A stretch of DNA of 64,000 nucleotides from Pseudomonas sp. ADAK13 (GCF_012935715.1 NZ_CP052860.1:5828001-5892000); one strand, 5' to 3'. Shown: positions 9,245 through 18,270, numbered from the stretch's first letter. Notes: a model not told the origin generated them from the sequence alone. Translations and numbers: made by a program.

Positions 9245-9966
9245 GACAGGACTCCTTGGGTTGATGAAACGGGGGTGTTTGCGTCGGTGGGTCCGGTACT
9301 GCTTGCACGTCCGCGTGTCGCCCAGTTCAGGCCTTGCTTGGTCAGGCGGCGGATATTCGGGTCGGCGAGGTTGCTGGTGTCGTGCCCGATGGAGTGATAG
9401 AACACCCGACCCTGGCCCCACTGGCGCACCCAGGCCACCGGGCTGCGATGGCCCTTGAGCCAGGGGAAGGGGTTGCCGTCGAAGGTGGTTTCGGCCAGCA
9501 CGTGAATGTTCGGGTCGACCTGCATGTAGTACTGCTCGGACCGTACCTCGAAATCCTCGACGCCTTGTGTCACCTCGTGGCTGTGGTCGATGACGTTGAC
9601 CTCGTACGGGTGGGGAAAGCCTTCGCCCATCGGGTGTTCGAGGAATGAGCCGCCGAGCACCCAGTGATATTTGAGGCTGGCGCGAAACGCTGCGCCTGCA
9701 CCGTGCCAACCCACCAGGCCGGTGCCGCTTTCTACCGCTTGCAGCAGGCGGTTTTCCTGGGAGGCGGTGAGCGTCTCGGTGGTGACCGCGTTGTTCCAGC
9801 CGATCACGATCAGGTCATAACCGGTCAAGTCCCTGTCCAGTGTGAAGATGTCGGTGGACTCTTCGACCTCGAAATCCAGCTCCTGGAAAACGGTGCGCGC
9901 CCATGCCGCGATTTCGTAGGGGAAATGGCCGGGCCAGCCACCGAATAGATACAAGACTCGACTCAC
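9241..9966 (-). CDS. ThuA-like domain protein
   Basis: This 241-residue protein has the ThuA / glutamine-amidotransferase-like fold. It begins MSRVLYLFGGWPGHFPYE and contains LIVIGWNNAV, GLVGWHGAGAAFRASLKYHWVLGGSF, the His-rich VIDHSHEVTQGVEDF and the C-terminal VFYHSIGHD. ThuA proteins are associated with catabolism of trehalose and other sugars, where keto-sugar intermediates are proposed. It is the first gene of the leftward operon, and its stop overlaps the ThDP start. Two copies of the LacI-type palindrome lie upstream at 10003 and 10080. The grouping with a GMC oxidoreductase and a ThDP lyase suggests an oxidative route for a carbohydrate-like compound. Confidence 0.8.
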   Translation of the reverse strand: MSRVLYLFGGWPGHFPYEIAAWARTVFQELDFEVEESTDIFTLDRDLTGYDLIVIGWNNAVTTETLTASQENRLLQAVESGTGLVGWHGAGAAFRASLKYHWVLGGSFLEHPMGEGFPHPYEVNVIDHSHEVTQGVEDFEVRSEQYYMQVDPNIHVLAETTFDGNPFPWLKGHRSPVAWVRQWGQGRVFYHSIGHDTSNLADPNIRRLTKQGLNWATRGRASSTGPTDANTPVSSTQGVLS

Positions 9967-10002
9967 GGTTGATCACCTCTTTACGTTGGGTGTGATTATT
10001 AG

Positions 10003-10016
10003 GTTATACGTATAAC
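10003..10016. promoter_or_regulatory. LacI-type operator, perfect palindrome
   Basis: GTTATACGTATAAC lies 37 bases upstream of the leftward ThuA start and is identical to the site at 3357. Together with the site at 10080 it repeats the perfect/imperfect pair arrangement seen between the two MFS genes. Confidence 0.8.
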
Positions 10017-10079
10017 CGCTTATTTAACCTATCACTCCGAACCACTAAGTCAATGGGGCTCGCCTATTTTTCGTGAACG

Positions 10080-10093
10080 GTTATACGAATAAC
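10080..10093. promoter_or_regulatory. LacI-type operator, imperfect copy
   Basis: GTTATACGAATAAC is identical to the imperfect site at 3246. It lies 77 bases from the perfect site at 10003 and upstream of the rightward HisD-family gene, so it may control both divergent transcripts. Confidence 0.75.
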
Positions 10094-10253
10094 GTCAGCG
10101 ACCGCCGTAGTGCTTCAGCACTGCGTCTGTGTTGCGTCAGGTTGCGTCATCAATAGGGTGGCTGCGAAATTGCCGGGGGCAGGGGGGTAGGAAAAGATGG
10201 TTGCCAATGCCGGGGGCATGTCGCGTGCCCTCAAGAACCACCTGGAGCCACTG

Positions 10254-11537
10254 ATGATTCGTTACCTGAAAACACCTAAACCGGTCGAAGCCCAAGCCGA
10301 GATTGCTGCCCAAGTCCGCGATACCGTTGAGCAAATCATCGCCAACGTCGCCCGCAATGGTGATGCGGCCGTGCGTGAATATTCGAAGCAGTTTGATCAG
10401 TGGTCGCCCGTGTCTTTCCGGCTGACCGACGAAGAAATTGCCGCGTGCGTGGCGAGCCTTTCCGAGCAGGAAATGGGTGATATCACCTTTGCCCAGGCGC
10501 AGGTCCGGCGGTTTGCCGAGGTACAAAAGGCCTCGATGCACGACGTGGAAGTCGAGACTTTGCCGGGCGTGATCCTGGGGCACCGCAATATTCCGGTGAA
10601 CTCGGTGGCCTGCTACATACCGGGCGGGAAGTATCCGTTGCTGGCGTCGGCGCATATGAGCGTACTGACGGCCAAGGTGGCCGGTGTGAAGCGCGTTGTT
10701 GCCGCCGCGCCGCCGTTTGATGGCAAGCCGCATCCGGCCATCGTGACGGCGATGTATTTGGCCGGCGCCGATGAGATCTATTGCGTGGGCGGGGTGCAGG
10801 CTATCGCCGCGTTTGCGTTGGGGACCGATACGTTCAAGCCGGTGGATATGATCGTTGGGCCGGGTAATGCGTATGTGGCTGAGGCCAAGCGTCAGTTGTT
10901 CGGCAAGATTGGTATCGACTTGATTGCCGGGCCCACTGAGACGTTGGTGATTGCTGATGACAGTAGCGATGTGGAAATTATTGCTGCCGATTTGCTGGGG
11001 CAGGCGGAGCATGGGGTTAATTCGCCTGCGGTGTTTTTGACCAACAGTGCTGAGTTGGCGGAAACGCTGCCGGCGGAGATTGAGCGTCAGTTGGCAATCT
11101 TGTCCACTGCGCCGGTGGCTTCCATCGCCTGGCGGGATTATGGCGAGATTATTCTGTGCGACACCGTCGACGAACTTGTGCAGGAAGCCGACCGCATCGC
11201 CTCCGAGCACGTGCAGGTGATGACCCGCGATCCGTTGTATTTCCTGGAGCACATGACCAACTACGGCGCGTTGTTCCTCGGTGAGCGCACCAACGTTTCC
11301 TATGGCGACAAGGTGATCGGCACCAACCATACATTGCCTACTACCGGGACCGCGCGGTACACCGGCGGGCTGTGGGTCGGCAAGTTCATCAAGACCTGCA
11401 CGTATCAGCGCGTGCTGACGGATGAAGCGTCGGTGCTGGTAGGGGAATACTGCTCGCGGCTTTGCGGGATGGAAGGGTTTGCGGGGCACAAGGAGCAGGC
11501 GGATATTCGGATTCGTCGTTACAAGAAGCACGGTTGA
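10254..11537 (+). CDS. Histidinol-dehydrogenase-family protein
   Basis: This soluble NAD-dependent dehydrogenase of 427 residues belongs to the HisD fold. It shows [37 protein letters not shown] and [21 protein letters not shown]. The metal/substrate region [13 protein letters not shown] and the loop [19 protein letters not shown] are also present. It stands with catabolic genes and a LacI operator, not with his genes, so it is probably one of the paralogues that oxidise another alcohol to an acid, such as the sulfopropanediol dehydrogenase HpsN type. No sulfonate-specific genes are visible, so that name is not given. The ATG at 10254 has TGGAGC 6-9 bases upstream; an alternative ATG at 10197 adds 19 residues. 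Confidence 0.8.
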   Translation: MIRYLKTPKPVEAQAEIAAQVRDTVEQIIANVARNGDAAVREYSKQFDQWSPVSFRLTDEEIAACVASLSEQEMGDITFAQAQVRRFAEVQKASMHDVEVETLPGVILGHRNIPVNSVACYIPGGKYPLLASAHMSVLTAKVAGVKRVVAAAPPFDGKPHPAIVTAMYLAGADEIYCVGGVQAIAAFALGTDTFKPVDMIVGPGNAYVAEAKRQLFGKIGIDLIAGPTETLVIADDSSDVEIIAADLLGQAEHGVNSPAVFLTNSAELAETLPAEIERQLAILSTAPVASIAWRDYGEIILCDTVDELVQEADRIASEHVQVMTRDPLYFLEHMTNYGALFLGERTNVSYGDKVIGTNHTLPTTGTARYTGGLWVGKFIKTCTYQRVLTDEASVLVGEYCSRLCGMEGFAGHKEQADIRIRRYKKHG

Positions 11538-11540
11538 GGG

Positions 11541-12357
11541 TACATATCCGTTATTTGGGTGACGGCTGAGATTGGTTCCGCTCTTACAGCGGCTCACTTT
11601 TGAACAGCCGGAATGCCGGCCCAGTCAAAAGTAAGCAAAGCGCTCTTGCCCCACCACTCGGCTCCTCGCTTAGGCTCGGAGTGCCCGCACTCCGGCTTTG
11701 GAGCGTGGGCCGCCGTCATGGGCCATCCTTGGCCCAGGACGGCTAACCCGGCGTCCTGCCGGTTTACCCACGCTCCAAAGTATGCGTTCGGCCAGCGTGG
11801 TTTAACCGGGCGCCCAAGATCAAGATCAAAAGCAGATCAACAGCACAGCGGCCTGAAAGCCGACCTGAGTGTTAAAAGCAAAATCAAAAGCTAAAGCGGG
11901 CACGGTCCACTGTAGGAGCTGGCTTGCCAGCGATGGCATCAACTGGGTGTACCTGATGCACCGAGGTGTCTGCATCGCCGGCAAGCCGGCTCCTACAGAA
12001 AAGCAGCTCTGCTTTCGCTTTGGCTTTTGCTCTGGCTTCTACCACTCAAGCCGGCCTGTAGGCCGCTGTGCTCTTGCTTTTGATCTTGATCTTGATCTGA
12101 CTGCCCCAATAAGCCCGAGGCCGAACGCAGGGATTGAGGAGCGGGTAAACCGGCAGGACGCCGGTTTAGCCGCGACGGGGCAGGGACGCCCCGTCGCGGC
12201 GGCCCGCGGAGCAATGCCGGAGTGAGGGAACACCGAGCCTAGGCGAAGTGCCGACAGGCGGGGCAGAGCGCTTTGGTTACTTTGCCGCTTTTGCAAAGTG
12301 ACTCGCTGTAAGAGCGAAACCATAGGCCGCCGTTACCTAAATAACGGATATACACCC
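11541..12357. repeat. ~0.8 kb imperfect palindrome (composite intergenic repeat)
   Basis: The 976-base gap between the HisD-family gene and the polyamine operon has no credible gene. Its left half reads ATATCCGTTATTTGGGTGACGG, GCTCTTACAGCG, AAGCAAAGCGCTCTTGCCCC, CTTAGGCTCGG, CGTCCTGCCGGTTTACCC and AAGATCAAGATCAAAAGCA in order. The right half carries the reverse complement of the same series in reverse order, ending CCTAAATAACGGATAT at about 12335-12351. The symmetry centre, near 11950, coincides with the REP hairpin at 11911-11997. A fragment of the outer end recurs at 17027. Families of such repeats are known between genes in fluorescent pseudomonads. Open frames within it are artefacts of the repeat. 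Confidence 0.75.
11911..11997. repeat. REP-type hairpin at the palindrome centre
   Basis: TGTAGGAGCTGGCTTGCCAG at 11911 pairs with GCCGGCAAGCCGGCTCCTACA at 11977-11997. The two arms enclose a short loop region, as in Pseudomonas REP doublets. It is the inner core of the larger symmetrical repeat. Confidence 0.85.
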
Positions 12358-12513
12358 CATCACCCCGCCCCCCACTACCCGCTCGATGTAACCAACCATT
12401 ATTCTCTTCCCCCGGGGCAAAAAAAACGCCAGACCAGGCTCCCGTGAAAGAGCGCATGATCCGGCGTAAAAATGAACCTCGGCTGCTTCAGCCTGGCCCC
12501 ATGTTCAACCCCT

Positions 12514-13581
12514 TCAGACCGGAATCACCACAAAGCTTTCCGGTTTGCAGGTCAACGCCACGTTCGTACCCGGCGGCAGTGCGTGGCTGCCGGGAGTCGG
12601 CAGTTGCTGGCATTTGAGATCAAGCGTGCCACCGGCCACCTCCACGCGGTAGATCACCCGATTGCCGATAAACGAAGTGTCCTTGACCTTCCCGGCAAAC
12701 GCACCGTCGGCCAGTGCGGCGCCCAGAGCCGGCTCAAGGCCGATGGTTTCAGGCCGGATCGACACATTAACCGGCCCCGCACCCACGCCGCTTTTGGCGG
12801 TGTGGGCATAGCGCCCGAACGGCAAGTCGACCACGCCACCCAGCCCATACGTGCCGTTGACGATATTGGTATCGCCGAAGAACTTGGCGGCGAACAAGGT
12901 GCGCGGCGACCAATACATCTCCTGCGGCCCGCCGATCTGCTCAATGCCACCCTTGTTCAGCAGCACCACCCGGTCCGACAAAATCATCGCTTCGTCCTGG
13001 TCGTGGGTCACATACACAAAGGTGGTCGATGTCTCTTCGTGGATGCGCTTGATCTCGTTGAGCATATGGTGGCGAATCTTCAGGTCCAGAGCCGCCAGCG
13101 GTTCATCCAGCAGCAGTACTGCCGGGCGGTTCACCAGTGCGCGGGCCAGGGCCACACGTTGCGCCTGCCCGCCGCTGAGTTCGGAGATCCAGCGGCTCTT
13201 GAAGCTTTCCAGTTGCACCAGTTCCAGCGCCTTGTTCACTTCACGCTTGATCTCATCCTTGGGCTTCTTCTTCAGGCGCAACCCGAAGGCCACGTTGTCG
13301 AACACGTCCAGATGCGGGAACAGCGCGTATTTCTGAAACACCATGTTCACCGGGCGGTGTTCAGGCGCCAGGGCGGTGGAGTCCTTGCCGTCGATCACCA
13401 CCTTGCCGGTGGTGGGTTCTTCGAAGCCGGCGATGATGCGCATCAGGGTGGTCTTGCCGCAGCCGCTGGGGCCGAGCAGTGTCAGGATCTCGTTGCGCTT
13501 GACGGTCAGGTCGACTTTGCCCAGGGCGGTGAGGTTGCCGTAGCTCTTGGAAATTCCGGTCAGTTCAATACTGTTGGTCAT
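12514..13581 (-). CDS. potA: Polyamine-type ABC transporter ATPase
   Basis: This 355-residue cytoplasmic ATPase belongs to the spermidine/putrescine (PotA) group. It has Walker A GPSGCGKTT (residues 38-46), the signature LSGGQAQRVALARAL, Walker B VLLLDEPLAALD, and the switch His in YVTHDQDEAM. A C-terminal TOBE-type beta domain includes FFGDTNIVNG and VSIRPETIGL. It lies in a four-gene leftward operon with two PotB/PotC-type permeases and a PotD-type binding protein, the last in transcription order. Several Pseudomonas copies of this family carry polyamines, aminobutyrate or other cationic amines, so the exact substrate is inferred only at family level. Confidence 0.85.
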   Translation of the reverse strand: MTNSIELTGISKSYGNLTALGKVDLTVKRNEILTLLGPSGCGKTTLMRIIAGFEEPTTGKVVIDGKDSTALAPEHRPVNMVFQKYALFPHLDVFDNVAFGLRLKKKPKDEIKREVNKALELVQLESFKSRWISELSGGQAQRVALARALVNRPAVLLLDEPLAALDLKIRHHMLNEIKRIHEETSTTFVYVTHDQDEAMILSDRVVLLNKGGIEQIGGPQEMYWSPRTLFAAKFFGDTNIVNGTYGLGGVVDLPFGRYAHTAKSGVGAGPVNVSIRPETIGLEPALGAALADGAFAGKVKDTSFIGNRVIYRVEVAGGTLDLKCQQLPTPGSHALPPGTNVALTCKPESFVVIPV

Positions 13582-13586
13582 GGTGA

Positions 13587-14378
13587 TTACTCTGCAGTTT
13601 CAGCACGTTCAAGTTCGAGGCGGCGACGACGCAGGGTCATGACCAGGCCGGCGATGGCGATGATGGCGATGGTCACCACCAGCATGAATACCGAGGCGGC
13701 ATTGATGGTGGGGCTGACGGCGCGGCGCATCATCGAAAGAATCATGAGCGGCAGCGTGGTGTCGCTGCCGGTGACGAACACGGTGATCAGGAATTCATCC
13801 ATCGACAGCGCCACCGCGAGGATCGCGGCGCCTGCGATGGTTGGCCCGATGATGGGCAGCGTCACCAGCCAGAACGCCTTGAGGGGCGAGGCGCCGAGGT
13901 CGCGCGCGGCCTCCTCGAACGACAGGTCGAAATACTCCAGCCGCGAACGCACCGACTCCACAAAGAACGGAAAGGTGAACAGCGTATGGCCGATGATCAC
14001 CGTCAGCAGCGAGCGGGGCAGGCCGATCAGCGAGAAGAAAATGACCAGCGCAATCCCCAGGAACAAACCGGGCAAGGCGATGGGCGCGAAGTTCATGAAC
14101 GCGAACACTGCCTTCACCCGGCCTTTCATGCGCATCAGCGCCAGGGCCGAGAACGTGCCCAGCAGCGTGGTAAGAATCGCCGAGCCAGCGGCGACGATCG
14201 CGCTGTTGGTCAGGGCTGTCATAAAGTCCGAACTGCTGAACAGCGCCTCATACCAGCGCGTGGAAAATCCCTCGAACGGGAACGACAACGAGGCCGACGA
14301 GTGGAAGCTGAACAGCGCGATAATCGCGATGGGCGCGTAGAGGAACAGCATGTAGACGTAAGTGAATAGCCGGATCAT
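13587..14378 (-). CDS. potC: ABC transporter permease, PotC-like
   Basis: This 263-residue inner-membrane permease has six hydrophobic segments. The conserved cytoplasmic EAA loop is visible as SFEEAARDLGASPLKAFWLVTLPIIGPTI, where it contacts the ATPase. The N-terminus (YVYMLFLYAPIAIIALFSF) is typical of PotC proteins. It is separated from the ATPase gene by five bases and follows the PotB-like gene, so it belongs to the same transcript. Confidence 0.85.
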   Translation of the reverse strand: MIRLFTYVYMLFLYAPIAIIALFSFHSSASLSFPFEGFSTRWYEALFSSSDFMTALTNSAIVAAGSAILTTLLGTFSALALMRMKGRVKAVFAFMNFAPIALPGLFLGIALVIFFSLIGLPRSLLTVIIGHTLFTFPFFVESVRSRLEYFDLSFEEAARDLGASPLKAFWLVTLPIIGPTIAGAAILAVALSMDEFLITVFVTGSDTTLPLMILSMMRRAVSPTINAASVFMLVVTIAIIAIAGLVMTLRRRRLELERAETAE

Positions 14379-14406
14379 GGCGAGTTACCTTTTTTATGGG
14401 CGGTAT

Positions 14407-15342
14407 TCAGTCGTGGTAACGCTTGCCGGGTGCCAGGTTGGCAGCGCGTAACACCGCCAGCAGCAACGCGTACACCAGCATGAACACGATCAACAGCAGA
14501 TAGGCCATCGCCGCCCCCAGCGGCCAGTTACCCACCGAGCGGAACTGGTTGGCGATCACCAGCCCGGTGGTCATCGCATCCCGGCCACCCAGCAGTTGCG
14601 GTGTGACGTAGTCGCTGGCGGCGAGCACGAAGGTGAACATGAACGAGCTGACGATGCTCTTGTGCGCCATCGGCATGATCACCCTCCACAGAATGGTGAC
14701 GCCGCCGGCGCCGAGGTCGGCGGCTGCTTCCAGGTAGTCCTTCTTGATATCCCGCAGGCCCGACACCAGCAGCAAAAGGGTGAAGGGCAGCATGATGTGA
14801 ACCAGGGTCAGCACCACTGCGAATTTGCTGAACACCAGCCATTCCAGCGGCTGGTCGATCAGGCCGAAGTGCAGCAGTGTGGAGTTGATCACGCCGTTGG
14901 TACCCAGGATTGAGCGCCATGCGTAGACCCGCACCAGATAGCTGGAAAACCACGACACGAGCGCCAGGTACAACACGGCGTTGGAGCGTGTGCGGTACAC
15001 GATGTAATAGGCTACCGGAGCACTGATCACGGTGGAGAGCAGGGCGGTCCAGAAGCCGTTTTGCAGGGCGATCCACAACGAGTCATAAAACCCGCTGGCG
15101 TTCAGGGCCTTGGCATAGTTGGCCAGGGTGGCGGCGGGTTCCATGCTGAAGGTCTTGGCGGTCCAGAAACTGGCGACCAGCAGCAGCACTGACGGAATCA
15201 GAAAGAACACCACCAGAAACAGCAACGGTGGCGACGCCAGCCAGTACCCGCTGAGGGTTCTCTTGTCGATCTTCATGTGTTTGCCGACCCTTGAATCCCG
15301 GTTGTCCAGGGGCATGGACTCGGTATTGTTGACTACGGTCAT
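14407..15342 (-). CDS. potB: ABC transporter permease, PotB-like
   Basis: This 311-residue permease has about six membrane segments after a hydrophilic N-terminus. The EAA loop reads DYLEAAADLGAGGVTILWRVIMPMAHKSI. The start at 15342 gives an N-terminal extension of 22 residues before MKIDKRTLSGYWLASPP; an internal ATG at that point (15276) is an alternative start and would give a more usual PotB length. It is the second gene of the operon and pairs with the PotC-like protein to form the channel. Confidence 0.85.
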   Translation of the reverse strand: MTVVNNTESMPLDNRDSRVGKHMKIDKRTLSGYWLASPPLLFLVVFFLIPSVLLLVASFWTAKTFSMEPAATLANYAKALNASGFYDSLWIALQNGFWTALLSTVISAPVAYYIVYRTRSNAVLYLALVSWFSSYLVRVYAWRSILGTNGVINSTLLHFGLIDQPLEWLVFSKFAVVLTLVHIMLPFTLLLLVSGLRDIKKDYLEAAADLGAGGVTILWRVIMPMAHKSIVSSFMFTFVLAASDYVTPQLLGGRDAMTTGLVIANQFRSVGNWPLGAAMAYLLLIVFMLVYALLLAVLRAANLAPGKRYHD

Positions 15343-15451
15343 GATGAGATTGCCTTTGCGTTTTTATTCGATAGTCAGGGCGCGTTGACCCGTGGGGCGG
15401 GTGTTGGTGACCCCCGGCCCCACGGTTGCCTGCACCGGCGTGCCAAGCGCT

Positions 15452-16612
15452 CTAGAACGAACCCTTGAAGTTCGCCCACTGATCGATCCATTCAGCGTAG
15501 GTCACATATTTTTCGGAGCTCAGGGGCGGTTGACCATAGAGTTTGGATTTCTCGAAAAAGCTGTCCAGGTTCGCGTAGTCGAAGGTGTTTCTCAGGTCTT
15601 CGGGCAGCAGCGGCACGGCCTTTGGGTTGACCACGCCGGAGAACATCGTGGTCGCCATCTTGGCTTGGGTGTCGGGCTCCAGGGTCTTGTTGATGAATTC
15701 CAGGGCCAGGGGAATGTCCTTTGCGGTTTTCGGGATGAACAACGCATCGCACCAAAGCGCCGCACCTTCGGTGGGTACTGACAGGGCAGTGGTCACGCCA
15801 CGCTTGATGGTTTCGCTCGGGGTGTTGGCGGAGGCCGAGAACACCGCGTCCACTTCACCCGAGACCAGCAGCGACACCGCGTCACCCGACGAGGCGGCGA
15901 ACACCCGGCACTGATCACGGTACGGCTTGAGTTTTTCGAAGGCATCGTTGAATTCGGCGCGGGTCAGGTTGGGGTACTTGTCGCCGTAGCCGGCGATGGT
16001 CGCGATCAGCGACCAGTTCGAGGTGCCGTCATCGACAAAGGTCAGCTTGCCCTTGAGTTTGGGGTCCAGCAGGTCGGTGTATTGGGTAGGTTTTTTGACG
16101 TTCCTGGGGTTGTAGATAATGGTGTTCATGCCCCACAGCAACGGGATGCCCCATTGCTTGCCGTCCCAGTACCAGCGGCTGCCCTTGTAGAACAGCGCGA
16201 GGGTATTGTCGGCGGAATAGTTGGGGATCTTCGTGGTGTCGATGGCCTTGAGCAGACCCATTTCCTGATAGATCTTTTCGTAGCCCAGGGCGTACATGGT
16301 CAGGTCGAGTTGCACCGGATCGGAGCCTGCCAACCGTGCGGTGATGTCGTCCTGGTTGCTGGCATAGCTGGAGCGCACGGTGACGTTGCGCTGCTTGCGC
16401 CAGTCGGCGAGTTCGGCGTCGCCGGTTTCACCTTCCCAACCGAGGATTTCCAGGTGGCCGGTGGTGGCGGCAAATGCGCTGGGCACGAACGAGCCGAGGT
16501 ACAAGCCTGCGGCAGAGGCGGCAGCGCCCAGCAGAAACGAGCGTCGTTTCAAGCTGAGGGAATTGAAGTCAATGCCGGTCAAACCATAACCCGTCTCTAT
16601 TTCTTTTTTCAT
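15452..16612 (-). CDS. potD: Polyamine-type ABC substrate-binding protein (Tat signal)
   Basis: This 386-residue periplasmic binding protein is the first gene of the operon. Its N-terminus holds a twin-arginine signal (LSLKRRSFLLGAAASAAGLYLGS), unusual among PotD proteins, which mostly use Sec. The mature part has the PotD/PotF pattern: LEILGWEGETGDAELADW, the segment VQLDLTMYALGYEKIYQEMGLL, IPLLWGMNTIIYNPRNV, and the C-terminal YVTYAEWIDQWANFKGSF. The Tat signal implies export in a folded state. The ligand is likely a polyamine or a related amine. Confidence 0.85.
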   Translation of the reverse strand: MKKEIETGYGLTGIDFNSLSLKRRSFLLGAAASAAGLYLGSFVPSAFAATTGHLEILGWEGETGDAELADWRKQRNVTVRSSYASNQDDITARLAGSDPVQLDLTMYALGYEKIYQEMGLLKAIDTTKIPNYSADNTLALFYKGSRWYWDGKQWGIPLLWGMNTIIYNPRNVKKPTQYTDLLDPKLKGKLTFVDDGTSNWSLIATIAGYGDKYPNLTRAEFNDAFEKLKPYRDQCRVFAASSGDAVSLLVSGEVDAVFSASANTPSETIKRGVTTALSVPTEGAALWCDALFIPKTAKDIPLALEFINKTLEPDTQAKMATTMFSGVVNPKAVPLLPEDLRNTFDYANLDSFFEKSKLYGQPPLSSEKYVTYAEWIDQWANFKGSF

Positions 16613-17178
16613 TTCGAGTTCCTGCCTGGGGTGGTGGGTGCGAACGTTGAGCGACTTGCAAGGCGTGGGCCCGGCGGTGTGGCCGGGTGCTTCCTTTTGT
16701 ATGCAGTCAGTTGGATCGGCAGTGTTATGGCCAGCATTGATTCCATGCTGCTGGGGAGGGTGGTAAGGCCTCCACTGTTCCGATTGACTCTTCCTTGGCT
16801 GGGCGACGCACGCTTTTTCCGGGCTATGGAGTTGCAGGCCTGAAGCGGTGCGCCCAGCGCTTGATAGGCTCGGCTTGTTGTTTTCATGGGGTGAGTATTG
16901 AGCCGGGAGGCGGGGGGCTCAATTTCGCAGGGGGGTTAAAAGCGACGCACTCTGACGCATTGAAGTGACCTAATCGGCGCACGCCTCTGGGTATGGGTTA
17001 TGGGTCGGGGATTGAGTATCAAAAATCACCCAAATAACGGATATCCCCCCAATCGCCAGGTACCTGCGTCAATCTGCGTCTCTTTTACCCAAGGTGCGAA
17101 GTTGAGCCCACCCCGTACCAGGCGAATACTCCAAGCCTGATCCCCGGCCAAGACGCCGCGCATTCGCTGGAGTGTTAA
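16613..17178. other. Intergenic region without a gene
   Basis: No credible coding region is seen in these 566 bases between the divergent polyamine operon and the degenerate ThDP gene. The only recognisable element is CACCCAAATAACGGATAT at 17027-17044. This repeats the outer edge of the 0.8 kb palindrome, so the polyamine operon is bracketed by two same-orientation copies of this short sequence (about 12335 and 17027). Promoters for the flanking genes must lie here but cannot be placed with confidence. Confidence 0.6.
17027..17044. repeat. Outlying copy of the palindrome edge
   Basis: CACCCAAATAACGGATAT matches, in the same orientation, the right outer edge of the 0.8 kb palindrome (CCTAAATAACGGATAT at about 12335) and, inverted, its left edge (11544). 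It suggests recombination or mobility of this repeat around the polyamine operon. Confidence 0.65.
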
Positions 17179-18270
17179 GTGAAACTCACAGGTGGCCAAA
17201 TCATCGCCAAGGCACTGAAAGCCAACAGTGTCGACTACGTAGCGGGCATCCCGGGCGACGGCTCCCGGGCCCTGGTCGAAGCACTGCTGACCCCAGGCAC
17301 CGACATCCCGTTCATCCACGTCATCCAGGCCCACAGCGCCGTCCACCTCGCCGACGGCTACTTCCGCGCGTGCGGGCGCCCCATGGCCGTCGTACTGACC
17401 GGTCCGCTGGGCATCCCCTCAGCCCTGGGAGCCCTGGCCACCGCACACCAGGACGCCTCCGCACTAATAGTCATCAGCAACGCCCAGGCCGAAACGGTAT
17501 CGATCAACGTCTTGAAAGACCAGACGACAGTCCAGACGCTACAACAGCTACCCCAAGCCCTGCGCCAGTCCTTCGACACCATGCTGAGCGCCCATTCCGG
17601 CCCGGTCAGCCTGTCCATCGACGACACCCTCCAACGCGCCTCCACCAACGCCAGCCTGCCACTCGCCACCCTGCGCGCAGAACCCCAACCCACCCCGCGC
17701 AAAATCACCTTACTGCGCGAAGGCCGCGCCTTACGCTCCGTGCTGGAAAACGATGCGCTCCTCGTCCTGGGCGCCGGACCCACACAGCCCATGGCCCGCG
17801 AAATGTTCCCGGTGCATTACCCCGGCAGGCACCTCTGCGCTGGCAACCCCGCCACCCTCGGCTGGGCTGTCCCGGCAGCGATCGGCGCCAAGCTCGCGAT
17901 GCCCGCCCGCCAAGTAGTCTGCGCCGTCGGCAGCCGGGACTTCCTGCAGTCAATGCAAGAGATGGCCGTGTGCGTGATGCACAGCATTCCGGTGGTATTC
18001 CTGGTCTTCAACCGCAGCGCTGACGACGCTGTGAACGAGGCACAAGCCCAACCCATCGAGCAGCACCGGGCCGGTGAATTCAACTTGCCCGATGGCAAGC
18101 CCTACGCCCCGGATTTCGCCGGTATCGCCCGCAACTTCGGCCTGGAAGCCTGGCGCGTCGAACACGTTTCACAACTCAACGCGACCCTCGTCAAAGCCCT
18201 GAACAGCAAGGGCCCGTCGCTGGTTGAAATGATGACCACGCGCCAACCCCTGCAAGCTCCTCAGTCCTGA
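17179..18270 (+). CDS. Degenerate, shortened ThDP-enzyme paralogue
   Basis: This 363-residue protein aligns by eye with the 595-residue ThDP enzyme encoded at 7457-9244. Both begin KLTG-QI-AK/QTLK and share SAVHLADGY-R--G-PMA, GWAVPAAIGAKLA, DFL-S-QE-A-CV, IPVVFL and EFN-PDG-PY-PDF. Most of the central domain is missing. The catalytic Glu of the PYR domain is Ala (residue 51, in IQAHSAVHL against FHEQSAVHL). The ThDP-Mg motif GDGD is GSRD (251-254), and the downstream Asn-Asn has become Phe-Asn. The frame is intact, so it is expressed as a protein and not an obvious pseudogene. A non-catalytic regulatory or binding role is possible. It converges on the XRE gene with a 10-base overlap. Confidence 0.75.
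   Translation: MKLTGGQIIAKALKANSVDYVAGIPGDGSRALVEALLTPGTDIPFIHVIQAHSAVHLADGYFRACGRPMAVVLTGPLGIPSALGALATAHQDASALIVISNAQAETVSINVLKDQTTVQTLQQLPQALRQSFDTMLSAHSGPVSLSIDDTLQRASTNASLPLATLRAEPQPTPRKITLLREGRALRSVLENDALLVLGAGPTQPMAREMFPVHYPGRHLCAGNPATLGWAVPAAIGAKLAMPARQVVCAVGSRDFLQSMQEMAVCVMHSIPVVFLVFNRSADDAVNEAQAQPIEQHRAGEFNLPDGKPYAPDFAGIARNFGLEAWRVEHVSQLNATLVKALNSKGPSLVEMMTTRQPLQAPQS

Noticed and set aside
10254..11537. Histidine biosynthesis hisD, or sulfonate-specific hpsN
   Set aside because: No his genes or sulfonate genes are adjacent; the context is a LacI-controlled catabolic block, so only the family is claimed.
10137..11597. Long open frame on the minus strand opposite the HisD-family gene
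   Set aside because: It is the GC-rich shadow of a gene with clear HisD motifs; its translation is rich in His/Arg/Gly with no domain.
11613..12457. Several open frames inside the 0.8 kb palindrome
   Set aside because: They consist of repeat sequence read in different frames and appear on both strands in mirrored form.
12472..14340. 622-codon plus-strand open frame across the polyamine genes
   Set aside because: It spans the antisense of two clear ABC genes and has low-complexity composition, so it is a shadow frame.
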